Below the pieces are notes generated by a model. It was given only the letters and a program-made list of their open reading frames with translations. It ran no database searches and had not been told where the DNA came from. Shown here in pieces: positions 1 to 5,754 of a DNA stretch of 7,067 bases (position 1 is the first letter of the stretch; every line of letters begins with the position of its first letter). Made by a program: the position numbers and the translations under genes. This DNA comes from JANLSE01 sp038214135. GTDB lineage: Bacteria; Chloroflexota; Chloroflexia; Chloroflexales; Roseiflexaceae. The stretch is from positions 1 to 7,067 of the forward strand of contig JBBQSD010000214.1 in assembly GCA_038214135.1 (NCBI GenBank), in the 5' to 3' direction.

Positions 1-8
1 ATAGATCG

Positions 9-22
9 TGACAGATGTGTCA
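9..22. promoter_or_regulatory. Short dyad, possible operator
   Basis: TGACA (9-13) and TGTCA (18-22) form a perfect inverted repeat with 5-bp arms and a 4-base spacer. It lies about 120 bases before the likely start of the small exported-protein gene. The size and geometry fit a site for a dimeric repressor or activator. The arms are short enough to occur by chance, and I found no convincing promoter beside it, so the regulatory role is a guess. Confidence 0.2.
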
Positions 23-90
23 TGTAAAGATTCAACATTGGTTGTTACACTACCTAGCTAGATTACCCGTATGTTCATCAATGGCGATGT

Positions 91-119
91 TGCTATCGAT
101 CACTCAGATCGATTCAGCA
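91..119. promoter_or_regulatory. Dyad and overlapping direct repeat upstream of the small exported-protein gene
   Basis: ATCGAT occurs at 95-100 and again at 108-113. It is flanked by TGCT (91-94) on the left and AGCA (116-119) on the right, giving an imperfect inverted repeat. The same bases can be read as two direct repeats starting 13 bases apart: ATCGAT, three extra bases, TCAG, then ATCGAT followed at once by TCAG. OmpR-family winged helices commonly bind direct half-sites, and such a protein is encoded just downstream at 543-1661. Autoregulation is therefore possible. No binding is shown by the sequence itself. Confidence 0.25.
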
Positions 120-140
120 GGACAAGATGAGGTTATGCCC

Positions 141-464
141 ATGATTATCCAACAACCTGCAAAACAATCACCCCTGCGTCTACGCATTATCAAGACACTG
201 ATTACATCCAGCGCATTACTTGCTGCCCTGATCGGCGCAACCGCATTTACAAGTGGCCCTGAAAAGGTCATGGACACGACACACAACCCAAGCGTCGCTG
301 AACCACTCTTTTCAAGTGGCCCTGAGGCAGCTATAGATGCTGTGGCTGGCCCAGGCTTCACGGAATCACTTGAAACAGCAGCGAGCGAACTGATCGCTCC
401 GGTCATCAATATCTTCAACCATACGAGCGATGCGAACGTTCCCTGTGCGATTGCAAGTCGCTAG
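141..464 (+). CDS. Small exported or membrane-anchored protein of unknown function
   Basis: This 107-residue protein is not one I recognise. The start at 141 is preferred because GAGG at 129-132 lies 8 bases upstream. An in-frame ATG at 135 is too close to that site, and the frame also runs back to 15 without a good ribosome site. Residues 12-18 are basic (RLRIIK), residues 19-35 are a hydrophobic stretch, and ATA at 33-35 is a plausible signal peptidase I site. The protein is therefore either secreted, with about 72 mature residues, or tethered by one helix. The mature part has an internal repeat, FTSGPEKVMD (36-45) and FSSGPEAAID (57-66), matched by 13 identical bases in the DNA. There is one cysteine, near the C-terminus. 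The next gene, encoding a membrane heme-type regulator, starts 78 bases downstream with no terminator between, so co-transcription is likely. A role as partner or ligand of that regulator is inference from position only. An expressed gene is likely but not certain. Confidence 0.6.
   Translation: MIIQQPAKQSPLRLRIIKTLITSSALLAALIGATAFTSGPEKVMDTTHNPSVAEPLFSSGPEAAIDAVAGPGFTESLETAASELIAPVINIFNHTSDANVPCAIASR
250..325 (+). repeat. Two 13-bp in-gene direct repeats encoding a duplicated motif
   Basis: CAAGTGGCCCTGA occurs at 250-262 and 313-325, exactly 63 bases (21 codons) apart and in the same reading frame. It encodes the SGPE core of the duplicated motif in the small exported protein. The phase match suggests an ancient internal duplication of a 21-residue unit, most of which has since diverged. 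Confidence 0.6.
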
Positions 465-524
465 GATAACGGCATACGTTCAACTATGGTTATAAGGGAT
501 ACACAACTGGCTAGGTTTGCCAGA

Positions 525-532
525 AGAGGAGA
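525..532 (+). promoter_or_regulatory. Ribosome binding site that sets the regulator start at 543
   Basis: The purine-rich AGAGGAGA lies 10 bases before the ATG at 543. The upstream in-frame ATG at 486 has no comparable site, and a start there would add 19 residues of no obvious structure. The start at 543 is therefore preferred. Confidence 0.6.
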
Positions 533-542
533 AATAAGCCCA

Positions 543-1661
543 ATGACTGTCGATAAAGCAGCCCGTCTGGCAGCCATCCGAGCAGCCAATACACAGAAAA
601 CTGAAGCACCCTCTACACCGCCACCCTCCACACCTATACCAAGTGTACCAGCAGTGCCTCAACCTGTGGCCCCCATAGCGGCAAGCCAAGATCTATTGCC
701 AATAGTGGGCCTACGGATTGTGCTAGCACTCCTGTTCATCGTTGTCAGCGGTCTGCTGATCGTTGCCGCAATCGATATCTGGCAACCGATTGCCAACCAG
801 GTACTGCCAAAGGTCGAGCCAAACACATATCTATCACTCTCACGCTCCAGCTCGATCGTTGGGTATGTGCTGATCTGGCTCTCAATGGCACTTGGCCTAT
901 CGATCACCAGCAAGGTGACACGAATCTGGCCGGGTGGGCCAATCGCGCTCGAACTTCATCAGCATCTGAGCATCCTGGGCCTGCTATTCGCCCTTTTTCA
1001 TGTCATCATCCTACTGGCCGATCAAGCGCTTGATTTCACGCTGGCCAATGCATTCCTGCCCTTCTTTGGTTCCAGCTACCGCCCGATGTGGTATGGCCTG
1101 ATGGGCAAGCTTGCTCTATATCTGCTGGTCATCCTAACCGTTAGTTTCTATCTGCGCTCACGGATCGGCGGGCGTTGGTGGCGGCGCATTCACTACGCCA
1201 GCTTCGCCATGTATGTGCTAACGCTGCTCCATGGTATTCTGGCCGGCAGCGATACCCACGAATTGTGGGCACGTTCGCTCTATATTTTCACCACCTCCAG
1301 CCTGATCGGGTTGACGATCTATCGGATCACCAAAACCCGCCGCTCCCAGGTATCGGAAGTGGCACAGTTACGCGTAGGCAAGCTGACTCTCGATCCAATT
1401 AAGCGCGTTGTGACAGTCAACAACAGCCAGATGACGCTACGCTCGATCGAGGCCCGGCTGCTGTACTTCTTCATGCAGAACGCTGGCCAGATCATCACCC
1501 GTGACGAAATCCTGACCAAGGTGTGGGGCCACCAGTATGTTGGCGAATCCAATTTGGCTACCCTGTATATTCGCCGCCTGCGCACAAAGATCGAACAGGA
1601 CCCCGCTAACCCCCTGCATATCCGTACCGCCCAGGATGGGGCCTATCAGTTCGAAGGGTAG
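543..1661 (+). CDS. Membrane-bound regulator: ferric-reductase-like transmembrane domain fused to OmpR/PhoB-type winged helix
   Basis: The protein has 372 residues from the ATG at 543. A short cytoplasmic head is followed by a proline-rich linker (about 22-46) and six predicted helices at about 52-78, 104-122, 135-159, 181-204, 215-235 and 246-262. Basic loops after helices 2, 4 and 6 place both termini in the cytoplasm. His139 and His153 in helix 3 are 14 apart, and His217 and His230 in helix 5 are 13 apart. This is the spacing of the two-heme ligands in NOX/ferric reductase proteins, and it also resembles MsrQ/YedZ. His141 is an extra histidine. No FAD or NAD(P)H domain follows. Instead, residues 274-372 form a winged helix with the usual landmarks: LTLDPIKR, QIITRDEIL, KVWG, the recognition-helix segment YIRRLRTKIE, DPANP and a C-terminal wing. 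No receiver domain is present. The family assignments are strong. The role as a heme- or redox-sensing one-component transcription factor is inferred. It probably shares a transcript with the small exported-protein gene and is closed by a terminator at 1743-1789. Confidence 0.88.
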   Translation: MTVDKAARLAAIRAANTQKTEAPSTPPPSTPIPSVPAVPQPVAPIAASQDLLPIVGLRIVLALLFIVVSGLLIVAAIDIWQPIANQVLPKVEPNTYLSLSRSSSIVGYVLIWLSMALGLSITSKVTRIWPGGPIALELHQHLSILGLLFALFHVIILLADQALDFTLANAFLPFFGSSYRPMWYGLMGKLALYLLVILTVSFYLRSRIGGRWWRRIHYASFAMYVLTLLHGILAGSDTHELWARSLYIFTTSSLIGLTIYRITKTRRSQVSEVAQLRVGKLTLDPIKRVVTVNNSQMTLRSIEARLLYFFMQNAGQIITRDEILTKVWGHQYVGESNLATLYIRRLRTKIEQDPANPLHIRTAQDGAYQFEG

Positions 1662-1666
1662 CGGCA

Positions 1667-1750
1667 GGAGTCAGGAGTCAGGAGTCAGAATTAAGTACAA
1701 AGCACTCAGAATCGTAAACTGAGAACGAGAGGATAAGGAGCGAGAGAACA
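1667..1750 (+). repeat. Heptamer tandem repeat block 1
   Basis: GGAGTCA is repeated three times head to tail at 1667-1687. It is followed by diverged 7-base units in the same phase, including GAATTAA (1688), GTACAAA (1695), GCACTCA (1702) and GGAGCGA (1737). Most units begin with a purine (usually G) and end in A. The block fills the spacer behind the regulator gene and runs into its terminator stem. It resembles the heptanucleotide STRR repeats known from cyanobacteria. Related units in the opposite orientation occur at 2791-2811 and 4312-4406. Confidence 0.75.
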
Positions 1751-1789
1751 AGCAGCATGAGTGTCGCTTGTTCTCTTGTTGTTTTGTTT
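1743..1789 (+). terminator. Intrinsic terminator of the regulator gene
   Basis: AGAGAACAAGC (1743-1753) and GCTTGTTCTCT (1766-1776) form a perfect 11-bp stem with a 12-base loop. A T-rich tail broken only by single Gs follows (1777-1789). On the opposite strand the stem is not followed by a T run, so it should act mainly on plus-strand transcripts. It would end the transcript carrying 141-464 and 543-1661 before it meets the convergent minus-strand gene. Confidence 0.8.
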
Positions 1790-1816
1790 ATCATTCTGGC
1801 AGAGGTGAGCATATCG

Positions 1817-2611
1817 CTACAATAACGTATAGCTGTGCTGATCGAGATACCAGATCGCCACTGGCGTGCCTGTGGGCAAGGCACTACCTTTCAATTGATT
1901 ATAGATTCCGCTTGCTTTATCCTCAATAATGCTGCCCTGCGGCGAATGAAAACGGTAGCGTAGTTCAACTGAATAATCATCATCACTGTCCAGATTGCCA
2001 CTAAACGCTATCACTTCCCCCATGATCAAGCGGCCATCCTGTGCCAAATGGCGTTCTTTTCGCCAAGCTTTGATCAGGCGCAATGCCAAATACAGCGGCA
2101 GACCACAAAAACCGACTATCCACACCAGCAGAAAGACCCCCAAAAGCACAACATTCACCGCTGAGCTATTGATATTATTTGCCAATCGTACGACACCCGG
2201 CTGATCGGGAAGGTAACGCAGTTCTATCATGGCCCCACGTTCCAGCCGCTGATACAGCTCTTGGGCAACTGGCTCCTTGTGCTGCAATGGGAGCGTCTTG
2301 CTATTCGCCAGCGGTGCTTCATAGCTATAGGTGACATAGTAGGAACTTTCGTTGCTGTCGCTATCCTCCGCAAGATCCGTAACCACACCAGTTATAGGTT
2401 GCCCAGCAACCCGTAGGCGTTGTTCCTCGCTCCAGGTTCGCAGCGTTGATGGCACAACCATGGCGAGCAGAAATGCACCAAACAGCGGAAACATCAGTAG
2501 AAACGGCAGGCCTATCGTAGCAACCAATCCGCGACCTTTTGCTCCACGGTATGGGTGCAATCCTGTGGCGACCGGCTTATTAAAGGAATTGAGAACAAAC
2601 ATATCTTGCAT
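1817..2611 (-). CDS. Two-helix membrane protein with two DUF3592-like modules
   Basis: This 264-residue protein has predicted helices at about 28-53 and 150-180. Each is followed by a compact beta-rich module, at about 68-143 and 189-264. Both modules have the pattern seen in DUF3592 proteins: an opening G-x-V segment, an acidic Ser/Asp loop, alternating Tyr/Val strands, and a closing strand with a Tyr-Leu-(Asp/Pro) core (RYLPDQPG and WYLDQHS). The biochemical function of that family is unknown. Basic residues before helix 1 and after helix 2 (KAWRKER) suggest module 1 is outside and module 2 in the cytoplasm. The start at 2611 has no strong ribosome site; ATG at 2602 (residue 4) is an alternative. 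The gene converges on the heme-type regulator and diverges from the MFS gene. The coding call is firm; the family call is moderate. Confidence 0.78.
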   Translation of the reverse strand: MQDMFVLNSFNKPVATGLHPYRGAKGRGLVATIGLPFLLMFPLFGAFLLAMVVPSTLRTWSEEQRLRVAGQPITGVVTDLAEDSDSNESSYYVTYSYEAPLANSKTLPLQHKEPVAQELYQRLERGAMIELRYLPDQPGVVRLANNINSSAVNVVLLGVFLLVWIVGFCGLPLYLALRLIKAWRKERHLAQDGRLIMGEVIAFSGNLDSDDDYSVELRYRFHSPQGSIIEDKASGIYNQLKGSALPTGTPVAIWYLDQHSYTLL

Positions 2612-2732
2612 GCAGCACCATTCTATTCAAGCGGTAACACAAATGGGAAGCTTCTCCCAAACAAATATACCGCTTTATACATTTTTGGAAACATAAACCT
2701 CGGCCCTATCTGGTAGCATCTTCGCAATAAAA

Positions 2733-2771
2733 CCCTCACCATGTCAGGCCGGAGAGAGGGTTGGGTGAGGG
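2733..2771. repeat. REP-like inverted repeat between divergent genes
   Basis: CCCTCACC (2733-2740) and GGTGAGGG (2764-2771) are perfect inverted arms around a 23-base centre rich in G and A. The layout, CCCTCACC arms around a GGAGAGAGGG-type core, resembles dispersed intergenic hairpin repeats found in many GC-rich bacteria. It sits between the divergent starts at 2611 and 2878. No T run follows on either strand, so it is not an intrinsic terminator. Other copies in the genome are expected but not visible here. Confidence 0.5.
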
Positions 2772-2790
2772 AAAGAATACCGGAAAACGT

Positions 2791-2811
2791 TGTTTCCTAA
2801 CTCCAGACTCC
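2791..2811 (-). repeat. Heptamer repeat block 2 (short remnant)
   Basis: Read on the minus strand, this segment holds three 7-base units: GGAGTCT, GGAGTTA and GGAAACA. The first two are one and two changes from the GGAGTCA unit of the block at 1667. It lies upstream of the MFS gene. With so few units, chance is harder to exclude than for the other two blocks. Confidence 0.4.
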
Positions 2812-2863
2812 CAGGTTGCGCTCCTGCCAAGACGGTGGTACAGTTCCTTTCTGTTCATCTATC

Positions 2864-2868
2864 AGGAG
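2864..2868 (+). promoter_or_regulatory. Ribosome binding site that sets the MFS start at 2878
   Basis: AGGAG lies 9 bases before the ATG at 2878. The same frame is open back to 2761, but that extension crosses the REP-like and heptamer repeats and encodes nothing like an MFS N-terminus. The start at 2878 is therefore preferred. Confidence 0.75.
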
Positions 2869-2877
2869 CATTCACCA

Positions 2878-4113
2878 ATGGAGCAGCGCTCTGGTTGGCT
2901 GCGCACCCCGGCAGGGCGCGGCTTTGTGATGATTGTGATTGCGACATTTGCTGCCGGTTTTGCAATGGCCGCCCAACAGAATATTGTCGCCAACTATTTT
3001 GAGCATGATCTCGGCCTCTCTGGCGCGGAATTTGGCTATATTACCGCCATCCGCGAAATCCCTGGCTTCCTATTGATCTTCCTGACCGCCATGTTCTATC
3101 GGCTCTCATTGCCCTGGCTAACAGCCGGTGCCCTTGTGTTGCTCGCCATTGGCTATGGGCTGTTCGGCGTCTCAACCTCGCTCCTAAGCGTGGCACCCTG
3201 GGTCGTGATCAGTTCCATCGGCTACCACACATGGCTGCAAACCCAGTATGCTCTGGCGATGAGTTTAACCACCGAACAGCGCGCTGGGCGCATCCTTGGA
3301 ACCATTGCATCAGTCAATAGTATCGGCAGCCTGGTGGCGATGCTGGTTGTACTAGTAGCTTTCCAGTTCAAGTGGCTCACCTTCGATAGTGCTTTTGTTC
3401 TGTGTGGCCTGCTGGCCTTCGTTGCTGCAATCGCCATTTTCCGCTTCCCCCATCTCGTCGATGGAATCTCTGCCATACGGCCGGCCAAGCGCGAACCAAT
3501 TGTGCTGCGTAAGGATTACAAATTCTACTATTTGCTCAATTTGCTCGATGGCGGCCGCCAGCAGATCTTCTTCTCATTCGGGTTATGGGTGCTTGTCCAT
3601 CGCTTTGGCCTCAATGTCCCAACCATCTCGATTGTGCTGATCGCCGTTACGGCCCTCAATACCGTGCTTGGCCCCTGGGTTGGCAGCCTGATCGACATCC
3701 ATGGCGAAAAGCCGATTCTGGCCGTCTCCAATATTGGCTATGTGATCGCCCTGGTTGGCTATGCACTGGTCAATGATGTCTGGCTGGCCGTGGGCTGCTA
3801 TGTGATCTACTCATTCATATTCCCGCTCTCCAGCATGGGTGCAACCACCTATCTACGCAAGGTCGCCGCCAACGATGAGATCGCCCCATCACTGGCCATG
3901 GGCGTCACCCTCCAACATGTTGCGGCAATCATCGTCCCCGTTGCCACCGGCTATGTGCTCAACTACGTTGGCTACCAGATCCCATTTGCCATCGCAGCCG
4001 TGTTTGCCGTCCTAACCTTCTTCGTAACCCGCCGCCTCGCACCCGATACCCAGAAATCACCGCGCCGCATCGAAGAAGAACGTGTCGCGCTGCTCACCAC
4101 AGCCCATTCATAA
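2878..4113 (+). CDS. Major facilitator superfamily transporter, substrate unknown
   Basis: This 411-residue inner-membrane protein has about twelve hydrophobic segments in two halves. A central basic cytoplasmic loop (about 189-215, RPAKRE and LRKDYKF) separates them, which is the classic MFS layout and length. The N-terminal half has an acidic/polar loop after helix 1 (NYFEHDLGLS, 39-48) and a charged TAIREIPG segment (57-64). The loop between helices 8 and 9 carries a motif-A-like G-S-L-I-D-I-H-G-E-K (269-278). Motif A is not evident in the first half. The C-terminal tail after about 385 is charged and cytoplasmic. The substrate cannot be read from the sequence; drug, sugar or metabolite export or uptake are all possible. 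The gene appears to be transcribed alone. The neighbouring regulator and DUF3592-like genes do not point to a substrate. Confidence 0.88.
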   Translation: MEQRSGWLRTPAGRGFVMIVIATFAAGFAMAAQQNIVANYFEHDLGLSGAEFGYITAIREIPGFLLIFLTAMFYRLSLPWLTAGALVLLAIGYGLFGVSTSLLSVAPWVVISSIGYHTWLQTQYALAMSLTTEQRAGRILGTIASVNSIGSLVAMLVVLVAFQFKWLTFDSAFVLCGLLAFVAAIAIFRFPHLVDGISAIRPAKREPIVLRKDYKFYYLLNLLDGGRQQIFFSFGLWVLVHRFGLNVPTISIVLIAVTALNTVLGPWVGSLIDIHGEKPILAVSNIGYVIALVGYALVNDVWLAVGCYVIYSFIFPLSSMGATTYLRKVAANDEIAPSLAMGVTLQHVAAIIVPVATGYVLNYVGYQIPFAIAAVFAVLTFFVTRRLAPDTQKSPRRIEEERVALLTTAHS

Positions 4114-4250
4114 TTCGGTTCGTGAATCGCCCACCCACCATTCCTGATAGAATGAATGTCTCACCATCCGCAACGCTGGTGGCGCATGCCTCCGCAGCGG
4201 CTGCATTCGCAGCACTATGGTATTTCTGGGTTTGCCTATCGGCGCTCGGT

Positions 4251-4302
4251 TCGTGTTGGCGGACACAGGGGTTCGCTCGTGTTGGTGGACACAGGGGTCC
4301 GC
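4251..4302 (+). repeat. Two tandem 26-bp GC-rich hairpin repeats
   Basis: Units at 4251-4276 and 4277-4302 abut exactly and differ at 2 of 26 bases. The core GGACACAGGGGT is identical. Each unit can fold on itself: GGAC pairs with GTCC in unit 2, and unit 1 forms the longer GCGGAC/GTTCGC stem using G-U pairs. The core resembles short GC-rich palindromes I associate with intergenic repeats of Chloroflexota and other GC-rich genomes. That resemblance is from memory and was not checked. Confidence 0.75.
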
Positions 4303-4311
4303 GCCCTACAC

Positions 4312-4406
4312 GGTTCTTGGTTCTCGGTCACGTTGTCACCTGGTCACGCGGTCAAGGTTCGTTCGCAATTCTGACTCCTGACTTCTGAATACTTAGTTCT
4401 TGGTTC
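4312..4406 (-). repeat. Heptamer tandem repeat block 3
   Basis: On the plus strand the block contains GGTTCTT (4312), GGTTCTC (4319) and GGTCACG (4326), then irregular GTCAC-containing units of 8-9 bases. Phased heptamers resume at 4358: TTCGTTC, GCAATTC (4365), TGACTCC (4372), TGACTTC (4379), TGAATAC (4386), TTAGTTC (4393) and TTGGTTC (4400). The reverse complement of 4368-4384 is 16 of 17 identical to part of block 1. The block therefore belongs to the same family in inverted orientation, and it ends 8 bases before the sbcD ATG. Confidence 0.75.
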
Positions 4407-4414
4407 TACTAATT

Positions 4415-5653
4415 ATGATAAAAATCCTACATCTTGCCGATCTGCATATCGGCGTCGAAAACTATGGGCGGCTCGATCCCGAAACCGGGCTACACACCCG
4501 CCTGCTCGATTATCTGGCCCGCTTCGATGAAGCAATCGATCTGGGGATCGCCGAGCGTGTCGATGCAGTACTGATCGCCGGTGATATCTATAAGAACCGC
4601 ACGCCCAACCCAACCCACCAGCGCGAGTTTGCTAAACGCATCCGTCGCCTGCGTGAGGCTGAACTGCCGGTCTTCATCCTGATCGGCAACCACGATGTCT
4701 CGCCAACAATGGGGCGAGCAAACTCAATCGAAATCTTTCATACCCTGGCACTCGATGGCGTGACCGTCGCATCACGTCCGGGAATCCATACAATCGAAAC
4801 CCGTGCAGGTGCCTTCCAGATCATCGCATTGCCCTGGGTCACACGCAATAATCTGCTGACCAAGGACGATCTCCGTTTAACCTCGATCCGTGAGGTTGAG
4901 GCACTCCTGCTCGAACGAGTTGATCGCTTTCTCCAAGCCGCAGCCCAGGATGTCGACCCCCAACTCCCAACCATCCTCACTATTCACGGAACCATCCATG
5001 GAGCCACAACCGGTGCAGAGCAGAGCATGATGCTCGACCGTGATCTGGTTCTGCCACGCAGTGTCGTCACCCTTCCCGGCATCGATTATGTCGCGCTTGG
5101 CCATATTCATCGCCACCAGACTCTTGGCGAGCATCCGCCGGTCGTCTACCCTGGTAGCATCGAGCGGGTCGATTTCGGCGAAGAGCAAGAAGATAAAGGC
5201 TGCGTGCTGATCGAACTGGAGCAGGGTAATGTGCGCTGGCGCTTTGTGAAGCTCAACGCCCGCCCATTCGTCACACTGGATGTTGATGTCCGCACGAGCC
5301 CTGATCCCCAGAGCCGCGTTGGGTTAGCAATCGAGAAACGCGATCTGAATGGGGCGGTCGTTCGCGTCCGTGTACACGCCCTGGCCGAGCAATCCGAACT
5401 CATCCGCAGCGACGATATCCGCGATCTTGTGGAACAGGCCGGTGCCTTTCACGTCGCGGCAATTGCTGTCGAAATCGAACGCTCTGGCCGTGGCCGCCTC
5501 ACATCGGAAGACCAGAACCCACTCGAAGGCCTCACGCCCCGCCGCGCCCTCGAATTGTATCTGCGCTCCAAAACCCCAACTCTCAGCGAATCACGCATCG
5601 CCGATTTGCTGGCCGCCGCCGATGAATTATTACTGGAGATAGGTGAGCGCTAG
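4415..5653 (+). CDS. sbcD: SbcD / Mre11-family DNA double-strand-break repair nuclease subunit
   Basis: The protein has 412 residues, close to the usual SbcD length. SbcD is the metal-dependent phosphodiesterase of the SbcCD complex. It cuts hairpins and DNA ends with 3'-5' exonuclease and endonuclease activity, driven by the SbcC ATPase. The catalytic motifs appear in order: LADLHIG (D9, H11), AGDIY (D57), GNHD (91-94), a histidine-containing IHGTIHG (190-196), and GHIHRHQ (H230, H232). The C-terminal third (about 280-412) is the capping and partner-binding region and looks complete. The ATG at 4415 starts a typical MIKILHLADLH N-terminus. A TTG at 4400 in frame is the alternative, and neither has a visible ribosome site. 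sbcC, which commonly follows sbcD, is absent; a reductase gene with its own promoter comes next. The coding and family calls are firm. Confidence 0.95.
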   Translation: MIKILHLADLHIGVENYGRLDPETGLHTRLLDYLARFDEAIDLGIAERVDAVLIAGDIYKNRTPNPTHQREFAKRIRRLREAELPVFILIGNHDVSPTMGRANSIEIFHTLALDGVTVASRPGIHTIETRAGAFQIIALPWVTRNNLLTKDDLRLTSIREVEALLLERVDRFLQAAAQDVDPQLPTILTIHGTIHGATTGAEQSMMLDRDLVLPRSVVTLPGIDYVALGHIHRHQTLGEHPPVVYPGSIERVDFGEEQEDKGCVLIELEQGNVRWRFVKLNARPFVTLDVDVRTSPDPQSRVGLAIEKRDLNGAVVRVRVHALAEQSELIRSDDIRDLVEQAGAFHVAAIAVEIERSGRGRLTSEDQNPLEGLTPRRALELYLRSKTPTLSESRIADLLAAADELLLEIGER

Positions 5654-5660
5654 TTCTGGG

Positions 5661-5674
5661 TGTAAAGCTTTACA
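5661..5674. promoter_or_regulatory. Perfect 14-bp palindrome, candidate operator
   Basis: TGTAAAGCTTTACA is a perfect palindrome centred about 26 bases upstream of the -35 box at 5694. That position suits an activator or upstream repressor site. The half-site TGTAAA with a central two-base GC resembles operators of LacI-type proteins, though those usually have a central CG. It begins 8 bases after the sbcD stop codon. The binding protein is unknown. Confidence 0.4.
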
Positions 5675-5693
5675 TAGCTACACAAAATCTACC

Positions 5694-5722
5694 TTGACAA
5701 GCATTAGTGGGTATGTTATTCT
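5694..5722 (+). promoter_or_regulatory. Sigma-70 type promoter P1
   Basis: TTGACA (5694-5699, a perfect -35 match) and TATTCT (5717-5722, four of six -10 matches) are separated by the ideal 17 bases. Transcription should start near 5728 and read toward the reductase gene. Confidence 0.7.
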
Positions 5723-5754
5723 AACCGAGCTGTATTTAGGGGTATATATCAATC

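Larger units (their letters stand above)
4114..4414. other. Repeat-filled spacer between the MFS gene and sbcD
   Basis: About 300 bases without a convincing gene. The first part (4114-4250) shows no structure beyond short, weak inverted repeats. A GC-rich 26-bp tandem repeat follows at 4251-4302, and heptamer units at 4312-4406 run almost to the sbcD start. Two overlapping open frames cross the spacer (from 4122 and 4156), but they translate repeat sequence and have no ribosome sites. No clear terminator for the MFS gene and no clear sigma-70 promoter for sbcD were found. Confidence 0.7.

Noticed and set aside
15..140. Longer N-terminus for the small exported protein
   Set aside because: No ribosome site near 15. 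The extension crosses the dyad element, and GAGG at 129-132 fits the ATG at 141.
104..418. Minus-strand open frame opposite the small exported-protein gene
   Set aside because: It is a mirror of the plus-strand gene with no start signal. The plus-strand frame has the signal-peptide pattern and in-frame repeat.
4111..4160. Terminator after the MFS gene
   Set aside because: Only 5-bp inverted repeats (ATTCA/TGAAT and CATTC/GAATG) without a T run.
4122..4388. Two overlapping open frames (from 4122 and 4156) in the spacer before sbcD
   Set aside because: They translate the 26-bp and heptamer repeats, have no ribosome sites, and show low-complexity, unfolded-looking protein.
1667..4406. CRISPR-like array
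   Set aside because: The repeats are 7-base or directly abutting 26-base units without unique spacers of constant length.
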